Positions 40,432-50,254 of a stretch of DNA of 64,000 nucleotides are shown piece after piece; position 1 is the stretch's first letter, and every line of letters starts with the position of its first letter. The notes under the pieces were generated by a model that was not told the DNA's origin, made no database searches, and saw nothing but the letters and a program-made list of their open reading frames with translations. Source of the DNA: Gammaproteobacteria bacterium (GTDB lineage Bacteria; Pseudomonadota; Gammaproteobacteria; JAPPPA01); the NCBI GenBank assembly GCA_030425645.1, contig JAUHZK010000002.1:62001-126000 (forward strand). The letters run 5' to 3'. The position numbers and the translations under genes were made by a program.

Positions 40432-41889
40432 TTAGCGAGGCTTAGCAGGCGCCATTGCCAAGTACTGAGCACGGCCGTCACGCAACACCAGCGCAGGTAC
40501 AGAGCGCCCGTCCGGTACCGCATCTGCTAATTTCCCAAGCTGGGCTTCGGTATCTACTTTTTTGCCAGCAAAACGCAAAATAATATCACCAGCCTGCACA
40601 CCTGCTTGCGCGGCGGAACTTCCCCGCTGCACGTGACGAACCACAACGCCAGATTCAGGCAAATCAAGCTGCTTGCGTTGCGCCGCCGTCAGTTGACCAA
40701 CAATAATCCCTAGGCGCTCAATTTGAGGCCCTTTGTCGTTGCTATCAGCTGCTTCGGCTACCTGCTGTTCGTCTTCTAGGCGCCCAATAGTGACCTTGAG
40801 CGTCTTTTCTTTACGATCGCGCACCACAACAACGTCTACGCTGTCGCCAACTGGCGTCTGCCCCACCATCGGCGGCAAAGCTTCAATACTATCGACAGCC
40901 TTGCCGTCGTAGCGAATCACAATGTCACCGGGCTCAACACCGGCTTCGGAGGCAGGGCTGTTGTCAAAGACCTCGTTAATCAACGCGCCTTTGGGTTTTT
41001 CCAGCCCAAACGACTGCGCCAGTTCGCGATCAACAGGTTGCAGTGACACACCCAACCAGCCACGCGCAACTGCTCCGTCTTCGCGCAACTGATCAACCAC
41101 ATTCATTGCCAAATCAATTGGAATGGCAAATGACAAACCCATATAACCACCTGAGCGGCTATAGATCATGGAGTTAATTCCAATCACTTCGCCATCTAGA
41201 TTAAATAGCGGGCCGCCAGAGTTGCCAGGGTTGATCGCTACGTCGGTCTGGATCAAAGGCACGTATTGCTGGCTGCCCAGTACACGACCTTTGGCGGAAA
41301 CGATGCCAGCCGTCACCGTCGCATCGAAGCCAAATGGCGAGCCGATGGCAACAACCCATTGGCCCGGAGTGGTTTTTTCTGGATCACCAAGGCGCGCAAT
41401 GGGCAAACCTTCGGCATCAACTTTAATTAAGGCAACATCGCTACGTTTATCTGAGCCGATAATCTCGGCTTCCAACTCGCGCTGATCGTTTAGCTTAACG
41501 ATGATTTCATCTGCACCATCAACGACGTGGTGATTGGTCAGAATGTAGCCATCTTCGGAAATGATAAAGCCTGAACCTAATGAGCTAGTTTTTTGCTCCG
41601 GCTGCGGGCCGCCTTCATAAGGCATGCCAAAGAAATGACGGAAAAAATCATCAAATGGCGTACCGGGTTGGCCGCCTTCACCACGCTCTCGCAGCCACGG
41701 GTTACGACGTTCGACGGTCTGGGTGGTAGAAATATTAACCACGGCAGGACTGGTCTGTTCAACCAGCTCCGAAAAATCGGGTAGACCCGTTACCAACTTG
41801 GCGTTAGCCAGCGCTGGCAGCAACAACGTAGCCACCAGCAAAAATGTATTTGTTAAACGATATGGATATTGAAAAGCCATTGATTTCAT
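40432..41889 (-). CDS. mucD: Do-family periplasmic serine protease (DegP/MucD)
   Basis: Catalytic triad motifs (TNHHVV, DVALIKV, NPGNSGGPLFNLDGEVIG), two PDZ domains; in rpoE locus. Confidence 0.93.
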   Translation of the reverse strand: MKSMAFQYPYRLTNTFLLVATLLLPALANAKLVTGLPDFSELVEQTSPAVVNISTTQTVERRNPWLRERGEGGQPGTPFDDFFRHFFGMPYEGGPQPEQKTSSLGSGFIISEDGYILTNHHVVDGADEIIVKLNDQRELEAEIIGSDKRSDVALIKVDAEGLPIARLGDPEKTTPGQWVVAIGSPFGFDATVTAGIVSAKGRVLGSQQYVPLIQTDVAINPGNSGGPLFNLDGEVIGINSMIYSRSGGYMGLSFAIPIDLAMNVVDQLREDGAVARGWLGVSLQPVDRELAQSFGLEKPKGALINEVFDNSPASEAGVEPGDIVIRYDGKAVDSIEALPPMVGQTPVGDSVDVVVVRDRKEKTLKVTIGRLEDEQQVAEAADSNDKGPQIERLGIIVGQLTAAQRKQLDLPESGVVVRHVQRGSSAAQAGVQAGDIILRFAGKKVDTEAQLGKLADAVPDGRSVPALVLRDGRAQYLAMAPAKPR

Positions 41890-41928
41890 TGCGGTATCAT
41901 CTTTTTATCGATAAGAACGTTAACGGAA

Positions 41929-42429
41929 TTATTGCTCTGTCGGCTTACGTGGTGAAGCGACAAATCGTAACGGCTGACTTAGCTCAACCTTACGGAGTAC
42001 GACAGGTTGCCACTCGGATAAGTTCTGAATTTTAGAAGCGAATTTTTTCACCCCAAGCAGTCCAACGAGCAAGCCAGCGATACTGGCTAAGGCCACCGTG
42101 GCATCAGGGGCTCCAGCAAGCGACAGAGGAATGGCAACCAAAAACAACGCCAATAGCGGCAGGCCGTAACTAACTATCGTGCCTTTCAGCATTTGCTGTT
42201 CCGGCAAACCAATCACTAAAGCGTCTCCTACTTGCAATTGATTCACATCAACATTACTAGACAGCAACGCTCGCACATCAAGCAATTTGTCGCCTATGTA
42301 ATCGGATAGCACTTTAGTGCCACAGCCTGATTTCATAGCGCACTGCCCGCAAGTGGACTGCCGCTGCGTACGCACCCAAACAGCGCTGTCACTTTCTATT
42401 TCGGCAAGCTGAACAGTTTCTTCAATCAT
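41929..42429 (-). CDS. rseC: SoxR reducing system / sigma-E regulatory protein RseC (MucC)
   Basis: MIEETVQLAEIESDSAVWVRTQRQSTCGQCAMKSGCGTKVL; start set to 42429. Confidence 0.93.
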   Translation of the reverse strand: MIEETVQLAEIESDSAVWVRTQRQSTCGQCAMKSGCGTKVLSDYIGDKLLDVRALLSSNVDVNQLQVGDALVIGLPEQQMLKGTIVSYGLPLLALFLVAIPLSLAGAPDATVALASIAGLLVGLLGVKKFASKIQNLSEWQPVVLRKVELSQPLRFVASPRKPTEQ

Positions 42430-42468
42430 GGCTTTAACAATCGGGGCGGACTGGAATAAATTCAAGCC

Positions 42469-42502
42469 AAAAATAAAAAAGCCAGCATAACGCTGGCCTT
42501 TA
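42469..42502 (-). terminator. Rho-independent terminator between rseA and rseC
   Basis: Minus strand AAGGCCAGC-GTTAT-GCTGGCTTTTTTATTTTT. Confidence 0.88.
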
Positions 42503-42520
42503 TATGGATGGGGCTAATAT

Positions 42521-43156
42521 TTATGGTGCCGACGGCTCGTTGACTTCGTCAAGCGCTGGCTCTGCCATCCCTGTCTCGTCTTTGTCTGCGTCAGCGTCGT
42601 CTTCACGATGTCCAACCAAGCGAATTTGCGATCCTAGCTCAGGCTCACCTGCAATACCCTCTTCAGTGCCCAGGAACCGATTGATCCGATCCTGCAACTC
42701 TGGCGAAACCTGCTCCCACTCGGCAACGTCACTTTGACGCGCCGCCGGTGAGGCGCTGGCAGTAATGGCGCCCGGCGTGGTCACCGCAAGCGAATTGTCC
42801 GCTGCTCCGATCAAACCACGATCATTAGCAACGAATACGGCCACTGTTGCTACCGAAGCGGCCACCGCAAAACTAACTACTCGCTTCATCCATGTAGGAT
42901 CTTGCGCGCCAGCCTGGTCTTTTTCAGCAATACCAAGCGCCTTTTCTTCTTCGGCGATAGCAGCCATGACTCGGGCCGACAAATCAACATTTAAAGAAGA
43001 TGCGGGCTCGTCACGCATGGCGTCACCAATGTCATGGTAACGGCGCCAGGTATCACGACCTTCACTGTCTGTTTCTAAACCCTTTAACAAAAAACGCAGC
43101 TCATCTTTGCTGAGCTCGTTATCCATTAAGGCGGATAGTTGTTCGTTTCTACGCAT
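42521..43156 (-). CDS. rseA: Anti-sigma-E factor RseA/MucA family
   Basis: LSALMDNELSKDELRFLLKGLETDSEGRDTWRRYHDIGDAMR, single TM segment, downstream of rpoE. Confidence 0.92.
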   Translation of the reverse strand: MRRNEQLSALMDNELSKDELRFLLKGLETDSEGRDTWRRYHDIGDAMRDEPASSLNVDLSARVMAAIAEEEKALGIAEKDQAGAQDPTWMKRVVSFAVAASVATVAVFVANDRGLIGAADNSLAVTTPGAITASASPAARQSDVAEWEQVSPELQDRINRFLGTEEGIAGEPELGSQIRLVGHREDDADADKDETGMAEPALDEVNEPSAP

Positions 43157-43181
43157 AATGTGAACCTTGTTATTCCGGCAG

Positions 43182-43874
43182 TTATAGTGCTTCTGCCACT
43201 TCGGACGCGTCTTCTAGTGCCGCGATTTCTTTCTCAATATAATCACGCGCACGAAACAGTCGTGAACGTACGGTGCCAATGGGGCAACCCATTTGCTCGG
43301 CAATATCGTCGTAACTCATACCTTCGACTTCGCGCAAAGTAATGGCGGTACGTAGATCTTCCGGCAGGCCTTCAACAGCTCGCAGCACGGCGCTTTTAAC
43401 TTCACCGCTTTCCGCTAGCGCGTCGGGTGAATCAACATCTTGAATACGCGCCTCTAAGGAAGGATCTTCACTATCGTGAATATCAATCCGATTGTCATAA
43501 GCGCGGCGATTACGCGACGCTAGGAAATTCTTCGCGGTATTAATCGCAATGCGGTACAGCCAAGTGTAAAACTGGCTGTCGCCACGGAAGTTACCCATTG
43601 CCCGCCAGGCCTTAACAAAAGACTCCTGCGCCACATCGAGGGCTTCTTCATAATCATTAATGTAACGTCCCACCAGCGACACCACGCGGTTTTGGTAGCG
43701 CTTAACTAATAGATCAAAGGCGGCAGAATCCCCCGCCTGAACCCGCTTAACTAGCAGGTCATCAGTAATTTCATTTTTAGCAGTTTCGGTCACAGGCTTG
43801 CTCCGCTTCTTGACGGCAAGCTGGGAACCAAAACCCAGTGAAGGCATAGCAGCAACATTCGCTCCAACAGTCAT
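43182..43874 (-). CDS. rpoE: RNA polymerase sigma factor RpoE (AlgU)
   Basis: DDLLVKRVQAGDSAAFDLLVKRYQNRVVSLVGRYINDYEEALDVAQESFVKAWRAMGNFRGDSQFYTWLYRIAINTAKN. ORF opens at 43907, but 43874 has a good RBS (AAGAGG-N7-ATG). Confidence 0.95.
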   Translation of the reverse strand: MTVGANVAAMPSLGFGSQLAVKKRSKPVTETAKNEITDDLLVKRVQAGDSAAFDLLVKRYQNRVVSLVGRYINDYEEALDVAQESFVKAWRAMGNFRGDSQFYTWLYRIAINTAKNFLASRNRRAYDNRIDIHDSEDPSLEARIQDVDSPDALAESGEVKSAVLRAVEGLPEDLRTAITLREVEGMSYDDIAEQMGCPIGTVRSRLFRARDYIEKEIAALEDASEVAEAL

Positions 43875-43914
43875 TTTGACGACCTCTTTATTATCAGTGG
43901 TGTTCACTGCTCAG

Positions 43915-43943
43915 TGAGACGCGCACTGTCACCATAAAGTTCC
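43915..43943 (-). promoter_or_regulatory. Candidate sigma-E autoregulatory promoter of rpoE
   Basis: Minus strand GGAACTT-N17-TCTCA close to the AlgU/sigma-E consensus GAACTT-N16/17-TCtgA. Confidence 0.65.
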
Positions 43944-44058
43944 GGCCGACAGATAAAAATACAGATTACGTTAGCAGGTAGAATATGCAAAGCTTCGCTC
44001 CGCCTTGCAAGCACCCAACTGCGTGAATTTTAAACCTCCTTTAGGTAAGTAAGTAAAA

Positions 44059-45696
44059 ATGGCTACGGCGCCAACTTCTTCATCACTCAATAAGTCTTTC
44101 GACGTACTCATTATTGGCAGCGGTGCCGCCGGTTTAACCTGTGCCTTGCACCTGCCAGACCACCTACAGGTAGCCGTTGTCTCAAAAGGTGAATTGGCTG
44201 GGGGTAGTACGCTTTACGCGCAAGGCGGTATTTCTGCGGTGCTAGACCAAGGCGATAGCCTCGCTAGTCATATTGCCGATACGTTGGCGGCTGGCGACGG
44301 CCTCTGCTGTGCCAAGGCAGTAGAATTCGCGGTTACCGAAGGTCCCGAGGCCGTTCGCTGGTTGATTAATCAAGGCGTGCCGTTCACCTCCGCTGATAAT
44401 AGCCAAAGCCAAGGCCTGCACTTAACCCGCGAAGGCGGCCATTCACATCGCCGTGTCATTCACGCAGAAGACCGCACCGGCAAGGCCGTTGAGACGACTC
44501 TTGAGGCGCTAACGCGCGCTGCCAGCAATATTCATGTCTTTGAACACCACCTAGCGATTGATCTAATCGTTGATGACAACGACATTGACAACAAATGCCT
44601 TGGGGCTTGGTTGTTAGACCGGCAATCCGGCGTGGTCACCACTGTCGCAGCCAATGCCACTGTCTTGGCCTGCGGCGGTGCCAATATGGTGTATCGCTAT
44701 TCCAGTAATCCACATAGCTCGACCGGCGATGGCATTGCGATGGCGTGGCGAGCAGGCTGTCGTATTGCCAATATGGAATTTATGCAGTTCCACCCTACTT
44801 GCCTGTACCACCCGTCGGCCCGAGGGTTCTTGCTAACCGAGGCGATTCGCGGCGAAGGCGGTAAGCTTTTGTTGAGTAACGGTCAGCGCTTTATGGATGC
44901 CTATCATCCGCAAGCGGAATTGGCGCCGCGAGATATTGTTGCCCGCGCGATCGACGCTGAAATGAAAAAAGCCGGTGATGAACATATTTGGTTGGATATT
45001 TCGCATCGCGACGCCGACTTTATTCGTAGCCACTTCCCAGGCGTTTACGAGCGCTGCATGGAATTGGGCTTAGATATGACTAAAGAACCGCTACCGGTAG
45101 TGCCTGCCGCGCATTACACCTGTGGCGGCGTCTTGACGGATTTGCAAGGCCGCACCGACCTGCCACAGCTGTATGCCATTGGCGAAACGGCAAGCACCGG
45201 CCTACACGGCGCCAACCGTATGGCTAGCAATTCCTTACTCGAATGTATTGTCTACGGCCGCGCTAGCGCGCAGGACATTAGCCGACGACCACAACAGCCG
45301 TTAACACAAGCCCTGCCGCAATGGGATGACAGCCGCGTCACCGAAGAGGATGAGGCGGTCGTGGTCTCACATAACTGGCATGAGCTGCGGAAATTGATGT
45401 GGGATTATGTCGGCATTGTTCGCAGCAACAACCGCCTCGAGCGCGCTCAGAATCGTCTCGCCTTATTGCATAAAGAAATCGAAGAATATTACGCCAGCTA
45501 CCATGTGAGCCCAGACTTTATTGAGTTAAGAAACCTGATGCAAGTGGCTGATTTGATTGTAAAAAGCGCCACTCTTCGAAAGGAAAGCCGCGGCCTGCAT
45601 TACAACCGAGATTACCCGCATAAGCGAGACGGCGCCCGCGCTACGGTGCTAACGCCGCCAAATTCTGCCAGTTACGACAACAGTCCAAGTTGGTAA
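44059..45696 (+). CDS. nadB: L-aspartate oxidase
   Basis: DVLIIGSGAAGLTCALHLPDH, YAQGGISAVLDQGDS, GEGGKLLLSNG; divergent from rpoE. Confidence 0.97.
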   Translation: MATAPTSSSLNKSFDVLIIGSGAAGLTCALHLPDHLQVAVVSKGELAGGSTLYAQGGISAVLDQGDSLASHIADTLAAGDGLCCAKAVEFAVTEGPEAVRWLINQGVPFTSADNSQSQGLHLTREGGHSHRRVIHAEDRTGKAVETTLEALTRAASNIHVFEHHLAIDLIVDDNDIDNKCLGAWLLDRQSGVVTTVAANATVLACGGANMVYRYSSNPHSSTGDGIAMAWRAGCRIANMEFMQFHPTCLYHPSARGFLLTEAIRGEGGKLLLSNGQRFMDAYHPQAELAPRDIVARAIDAEMKKAGDEHIWLDISHRDADFIRSHFPGVYERCMELGLDMTKEPLPVVPAAHYTCGGVLTDLQGRTDLPQLYAIGETASTGLHGANRMASNSLLECIVYGRASAQDISRRPQQPLTQALPQWDDSRVTEEDEAVVVSHNWHELRKLMWDYVGIVRSNNRLERAQNRLALLHKEIEEYYASYHVSPDFIELRNLMQVADLIVKSATLRKESRGLHYNRDYPHKRDGARATVLTPPNSASYDNSPSW

Positions 45697-46127
45697 TACA
45701 TGGCGAGCCGGTGGCGATCCGCTTCGCTGCTGTTATCCGCCGTTAGCAGCAAATAATGGCTTTCTAAAAAGCCTAACCGCTCCTCTCGCAAACGCCCGCT
45801 GGCAACTACGCATTCGTTCCCTAGCCAGCGACAAGCCGTTATAACGAATGCTTGCGTCTCAGCACTGCCGTCTGCTTGGTGCCTTAACTTCAGTAGCTGT
45901 CCACTATTAAACCGCAGCTCGACCTTAGGGCCTGCCAAAGCATGGTGTTGAGAATAAATATAGGTGGATATCGGCAACAGGATAAGTATTGCCGCGGTAG
46001 CGAATGCAGTGGGTAAGGCAATGGCGATACCTGCAGCTAACAGCGCATTGATAGCTAGAAAACAGCGCCGATACTGGCGGCTAGTAGCGAATTTCCAATG
46101 ATAAGGTTGAGGCTGAGGATGCGGCAT
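45672..46127 (-). CDS. YgfX-like membrane protein
   Basis: Two TM segments, position next to sdhE; sequence weakly conserved. 25 bp 3' overlap with nadB. Confidence 0.65.
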   Translation of the reverse strand: MPHPQPQPYHWKFATSRQYRRCFLAINALLAAGIAIALPTAFATAAILILLPISTYIYSQHHALAGPKVELRFNSGQLLKLRHQADGSAETQAFVITACRWLGNECVVASGRLREERLGFLESHYLLLTADNSSEADRHRLAMYYQLGLLS

Positions 46128-46160
46128 GGCACTGGCCCCGCGGCTAGCTGACCGGGCTAG

Positions 46161-46436
46161 TTAGCCGACGCTTACCTGCTCGCTAGAAACTTCCAGCAGC
46201 ATGCCAATCATTTGCTGAACTTCGCTCGACTCTGCCACCAGTTTGCCAGTCAACATGGCGTAGAGGTCGGGATCCTGTAATTGCAAAACCGCCTCAAAGG
46301 TTTCTTTTTGAGCTTGGCTTAAGCCTTCATAACGTAGTTCTAGAAACTTGAGCAGCGTTACATCCAGTTCACGCATGCCTCTACGGCAGCGCCAACGCAG
46401 CTTGCCCATAGGCATTAATTCGGCTTCAGTGGTCAT
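46161..46436 (-). CDS. sdhE: FAD assembly factor SdhE (YgfY)
   Basis: GKLRWRCRRGMRELDVTLLKFLELRYEGLS: the RGxxE-like SdhE signature. Confidence 0.93.
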   Translation of the reverse strand: MTTEAELMPMGKLRWRCRRGMRELDVTLLKFLELRYEGLSQAQKETFEAVLQLQDPDLYAMLTGKLVAESSEVQQMIGMLLEVSSEQVSVG

Positions 46437-46484
46437 ATAAAGAACCAAAGAGCCCTAACCTTGCGCTAGGGCTCATAAAGTTAA

Positions 46485-47267
46485 TTAGCCAGCGCGTTGC
46501 ACTAACATTTTTTTGATTTCACCAATGGCCTGCGCCGGGTTCAAACCTTTAGGGCAAGTCCGCGAGCAGTTCATGATGGTATGGCAGCGATAAAGCTTGA
46601 ACGGATCTTCCAATGCGTCAAGGCGCTCACCGGTTGACTCGTCACGGCTATCTGCCAAGAAGCGGTAAGCCTGTAACAAGGCAGCTGGGCCGAGGTACTT
46701 ATCACCGTTCCACCAGTAACTTGGGCAAGAGGTTGAGCAGCAAGCGCAAAGAATGCATTCGTACAAGCCATCTAGCTTGGCGCGCTCTTCTTTAGACTGC
46801 AGACGCTCGGCATCTTGTGTAGTGGCGTTGTCGTTCTTCAACCAAGGCTCTACTGAAGCGTACTGAGCGTAGAAGTTGGTTAGATCAGGAACCAAATCTT
46901 TAACCACGTCCATATGCGGCAACGGATAAACGCCGACAGCGCCCTTCACCTCATCAATGGCTTTAGTACAAGCCAAGGTGTTAGTGCCGTCGATATTCAT
47001 CGCGCACGAGCCACAGATACCTTCACGGCATGAGCGACGGAACGTTAGCGTTGGATCAATCTCATTTTTAATCTTAATGAGAGCGTCTAACACCATCGGG
47101 CCACAGTTATCCATGTCGATGTTGTAGGTATCTACGCTAGGGTTTTTACCGTCGTCTGGGTTCCAGCGATAGATTTTAAATTGCTTAACGTTAGTGGCGC
47201 CGGCTGGGGCTTCAAATACCTTGCCTTTACCAATACGAGAGTTAGCAGGAAGTCTAAATTGGGCCAT
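46485..47267 (-). CDS. sdhB: Succinate dehydrogenase iron-sulfur subunit
   Basis: [58 protein letters not shown]. Confidence 0.97.
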   Translation of the reverse strand: MAQFRLPANSRIGKGKVFEAPAGATNVKQFKIYRWNPDDGKNPSVDTYNIDMDNCGPMVLDALIKIKNEIDPTLTFRRSCREGICGSCAMNIDGTNTLACTKAIDEVKGAVGVYPLPHMDVVKDLVPDLTNFYAQYASVEPWLKNDNATTQDAERLQSKEERAKLDGLYECILCACCSTSCPSYWWNGDKYLGPAALLQAYRFLADSRDESTGERLDALEDPFKLYRCHTIMNCSRTCPKGLNPAQAIGEIKKMLVQRAG

Positions 47268-47278
47268 CTGAACTCTCC

Positions 47279-49072
47279 TTAGTAAACACGTGCTTTAGGT
47301 TTCACGTACTCACAGTCGTCTGTAAGCGTGTAGTCATGCACTGGGCGGTAGTCGATATCGACTTTGCCACTTTCAGTGTCGTACCAGCCAATACTGTGCT
47401 TCATCCAGTTCTCGTCATCACGATCTTGGATATCGTCACGGGCATGCGCACCACGAGATTCTTCGCGGTTATCGGCGCAGTTGATGGTCACAATCGCTTG
47501 GCCCATCAAGTTGTCTAGCTCGAGCGTTTCGATCAGGTCTGAATTCCACACCAAGGAACGGTCGGTCACTTTGATGTCTTCCATGCGGCCATGCACGGCT
47601 TTCATCTTCTCGATACCCTCTTTCATGCTTTCGCCGGTACGGAATACCGCAGCGTGCTTCTGCATGGTGCGCTGCATATCTAGGCGCACATCAGCAGTTG
47701 AGCTGTCACCGTCAGCAAAGCGGAACTTGTCTAAGCGAGAAAGTGCTTTGTCGGTTTCGCTCTCTGGTAGTTCCGGTTGGTTAGCGCCGGCTTTCAGCAG
47801 CTCGCCACAACGTTGTGCAGCTGAGCGACCAAACACCACCAAATCCAATAGTGAGTTAGAACCAAGACGGTTAGCACCGTGTACCGATACACAAGCAGCC
47901 TCGCCCACAGCCATTAGGCCGGGCACAACCGCGTCGGTGTCGTCACCGCGCTTAGTTACCACTTCACCGCCAATCTGGGTCGGGATACCGCCCATGTTGT
48001 AGTGAACCGTTGGCAATACTGGAATCGGCTCTTTGGTGACGTCAACGCCAGCAAAGATTTTCGCCGTTTCTGAGATACCCGGCAGACGTTCCGCCAAAGT
48101 ATCCGCACCTAAGTGGTGTAGATGCAAGTGAATATGGTCAGCATCAGCACCGATACCGCGACCTTCGTTAATCTCAACTGTCATTGAGCGAGAAACCACG
48201 TCACGAGAAGCCAAGTCTTTAGCGTTCGGTGCGTAGCGCTCCATAAAGCGCTCGCCTTTAGAGTTGGTTAGGTAACCGCCCTCGCCTCGTGCGCCCTCGG
48301 TAATTAAACAGCCTGAGCCGTAAATGCCAGTTGGGTGGAACTGTACGAATTCCAAATCCTGTAGCGGGTTGCCAGTACGCAGAACCATGCCGCCGCCATC
48401 ACCAGTACAGGTGTGAGCAGAGGTGCAAGAGAAGTATGCACGACCGTAACCACCAGTGGCCAAGATGACTTGCTGCGAACGGAAGCGGTGAATATCGCCG
48501 GTGGCCATGTCCATGGCGATTACGCCGCGGCATTGGCCGTCGCTATCCATAATCAAGTCCAGTGCGAAGTACTCGATGTAGAACTCTGCCTTGTGGCGAA
48601 TAGATTGCTGGTAAAGCGCGTGCAACATGGCGTGACCAGTACGGTCAGCCGCCGCACAAGTCCGTTGTGCAGTGCCTTCACCAAAGTTAGTGGTCATGCC
48701 ACCAAATGGACGCTGGTAAATTTTGCCTTCGTCAGTACGCGAGAAGGGTACGCCGTAATGCTCAAGCTCAATAATGGCTTTAGGCGCTTCTTTGGTCATG
48801 TACTCAATGGCGTCTTGGTCACCTAGCCAGTCCGACCCTTTAACGGTGTCGTACATATGCCAGCGCCAGTTATCTTCACCCATATTGCCTAAGGAAGCAG
48901 AGATACCACCCTGCGCCGCTACGGTATGTGAGCGAGTTGGAAATACTTTAGTGATATTGGCAGTAGAGAAACCTTGCTCTACCAAACCTAAGGTGGCGCG
49001 CAAACCGGCACCGCCCGCACCTACAACAACAACGTCGTATGTGTGATCAATAATCTTATATGCAGCAGTCAT
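47279..49072 (-). CDS. sdhA: Succinate dehydrogenase flavoprotein subunit
   Basis: [39 protein letters not shown], flavinylation SHTV motif. Confidence 0.97.
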   Translation of the reverse strand: MTAAYKIIDHTYDVVVVGAGGAGLRATLGLVEQGFSTANITKVFPTRSHTVAAQGGISASLGNMGEDNWRWHMYDTVKGSDWLGDQDAIEYMTKEAPKAIIELEHYGVPFSRTDEGKIYQRPFGGMTTNFGEGTAQRTCAAADRTGHAMLHALYQQSIRHKAEFYIEYFALDLIMDSDGQCRGVIAMDMATGDIHRFRSQQVILATGGYGRAYFSCTSAHTCTGDGGGMVLRTGNPLQDLEFVQFHPTGIYGSGCLITEGARGEGGYLTNSKGERFMERYAPNAKDLASRDVVSRSMTVEINEGRGIGADADHIHLHLHHLGADTLAERLPGISETAKIFAGVDVTKEPIPVLPTVHYNMGGIPTQIGGEVVTKRGDDTDAVVPGLMAVGEAACVSVHGANRLGSNSLLDLVVFGRSAAQRCGELLKAGANQPELPESETDKALSRLDKFRFADGDSSTADVRLDMQRTMQKHAAVFRTGESMKEGIEKMKAVHGRMEDIKVTDRSLVWNSDLIETLELDNLMGQAIVTINCADNREESRGAHARDDIQDRDDENWMKHSIGWYDTESGKVDIDYRPVHDYTLTDDCEYVKPKARVY

Positions 49073-49076
49073 TTAA

Positions 49077-49457
49077 TTAGGCTCCAAACGCCACTTGCAG
49101 CACGCAAAAAATGCCTAGCGCCGCGAGGAAATAATGTACAAATTTTTGGCCAATCATCTTCACCATGCGGAAACCCTCATGTGAGATGTAGTCTTCTAGC
49201 ACTACTTGCACACCCAGAGCTGAGTGATACAGAGCAACACCAACAAATAGGCATAGAGATACGGCATTGGCAGGAGATTTCATCCAAGCCACTACTTCGG
49301 CGTGCTCAGCGCCGGCCAAGCAAACCATTGCCCACATAAACCAAAGGCTAAGTGGCACCAAGGCAATACCGGTAAAACGTTGCACAATCCAGTGGTGCAA
49401 ACCTTCTTTCGCCGAGCCAAGGCCCTTAGCGCGCGATAATGGTGATTGCATACTCAT
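49077..49457 (-). CDS. sdhD: Succinate dehydrogenase membrane anchor subunit
   Basis: HHWIVQRFTGIALVPLSLWFM, YHSALGVQVVLEDYISHEG; start at 49457. Confidence 0.94.
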   Translation of the reverse strand: MSMQSPLSRAKGLGSAKEGLHHWIVQRFTGIALVPLSLWFMWAMVCLAGAEHAEVVAWMKSPANAVSLCLFVGVALYHSALGVQVVLEDYISHEGFRMVKMIGQKFVHYFLAALGIFCVLQVAFGA

Positions 49458-49858
49458 TAGGCTGCACCTCCAAGTAGCACAGCCCAAGTGACTGCTGTCA
49501 GTAATACGGAAACCGCAACAACGATATAACCGCCGGTGTACAGACCTTTCATGCTGTAACCACTACCCGCGTCCCAGACTAGGTGACGAATGCCATTACA
49601 AAGGTGGTAGTACAACGAGAATGACCAGCCAAATGCCAAGACCGCGCCCACTGGCGAGTGTAGGCAAGCTTGTGCCGTTGCAAAGGCCTCAGGGCCAGCT
49701 GCTACAGCTGCCAACCAAGCGACTAGAGCAAAAGCGCCAAAAGTTAGCGCTACGCCGGTAGCCCGGTGCAAGATGGATAAGGTCATCGTAATCTGCCAGC
49801 GATACACCTGTAGGTGTGGCGACATTGGCCGATTAGTAGAAGGTTGCGATTGGCTCAT
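49457..49858 (-). CDS. sdhC: Succinate dehydrogenase cytochrome b556 subunit
   Basis: RPMSPHLQVYRWQITMTLSILHRATGVAL, HLCNGIRHLVWD. Confidence 0.96.
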   Translation of the reverse strand: MSQSQPSTNRPMSPHLQVYRWQITMTLSILHRATGVALTFGAFALVAWLAAVAAGPEAFATAQACLHSPVGAVLAFGWSFSLYYHLCNGIRHLVWDAGSGYSMKGLYTGGYIVVAVSVLLTAVTWAVLLGGAA

Positions 49859-49915
49859 CAGGAAAAATCCTTTATTGGCTTACGTATGGGCTTATTCAGC
49901 TATCAAATCGTGTGA

Positions 49916-50104
49916 CTAAAAATCGACGCAACGGCCTTTGCGTTCCCAATCACCAAAACGGGTTGGCTCAGGACCTTTGGGGCCGCCTAGCTCTTTAGTA
50001 GACGAATCAGTAGATATAGAAGAAGTGTCCGGCGCGCTGGCTGCCTGATGGTTTTCAGGTTGCTGTGTAGAAAGTTTTTGCGTCTCGTGTGAACTAGCTG
50101 TCAC
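49916..50104 (-). CDS. DUF1674 / SDHAF4-like succinate dehydrogenase assembly factor
   Basis: C-terminal ELGGPKGPEPTRFGDWERKGRCVDF, the diagnostic SDHAF4/DUF1674 motif. Confidence 0.92.
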   Translation of the reverse strand: MTASSHETQKLSTQQPENHQAASAPDTSSISTDSSTKELGGPKGPEPTRFGDWERKGRCVDF

Positions 50105-50254
50105 GAGCCACTCCTAATGGCCGGTTGGAACGGCGCGTATTGTCGCCCAAAGCCCTTATCCGGGCAAGCGACTAGCGCCCTTTTAGGCGTAAATTATCAC
50201 CTAAATCATTTGGCTGGCTTAGAATGCGCCAAATTCTTAATAGTCCACACCGTT

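Noticed and set aside
47364-48002. 212-aa plus-strand ORF antisense to sdhA
   Set aside because: Wholly inside highly conserved sdhA; no recognisable domain. High-GC3 antisense open frame.
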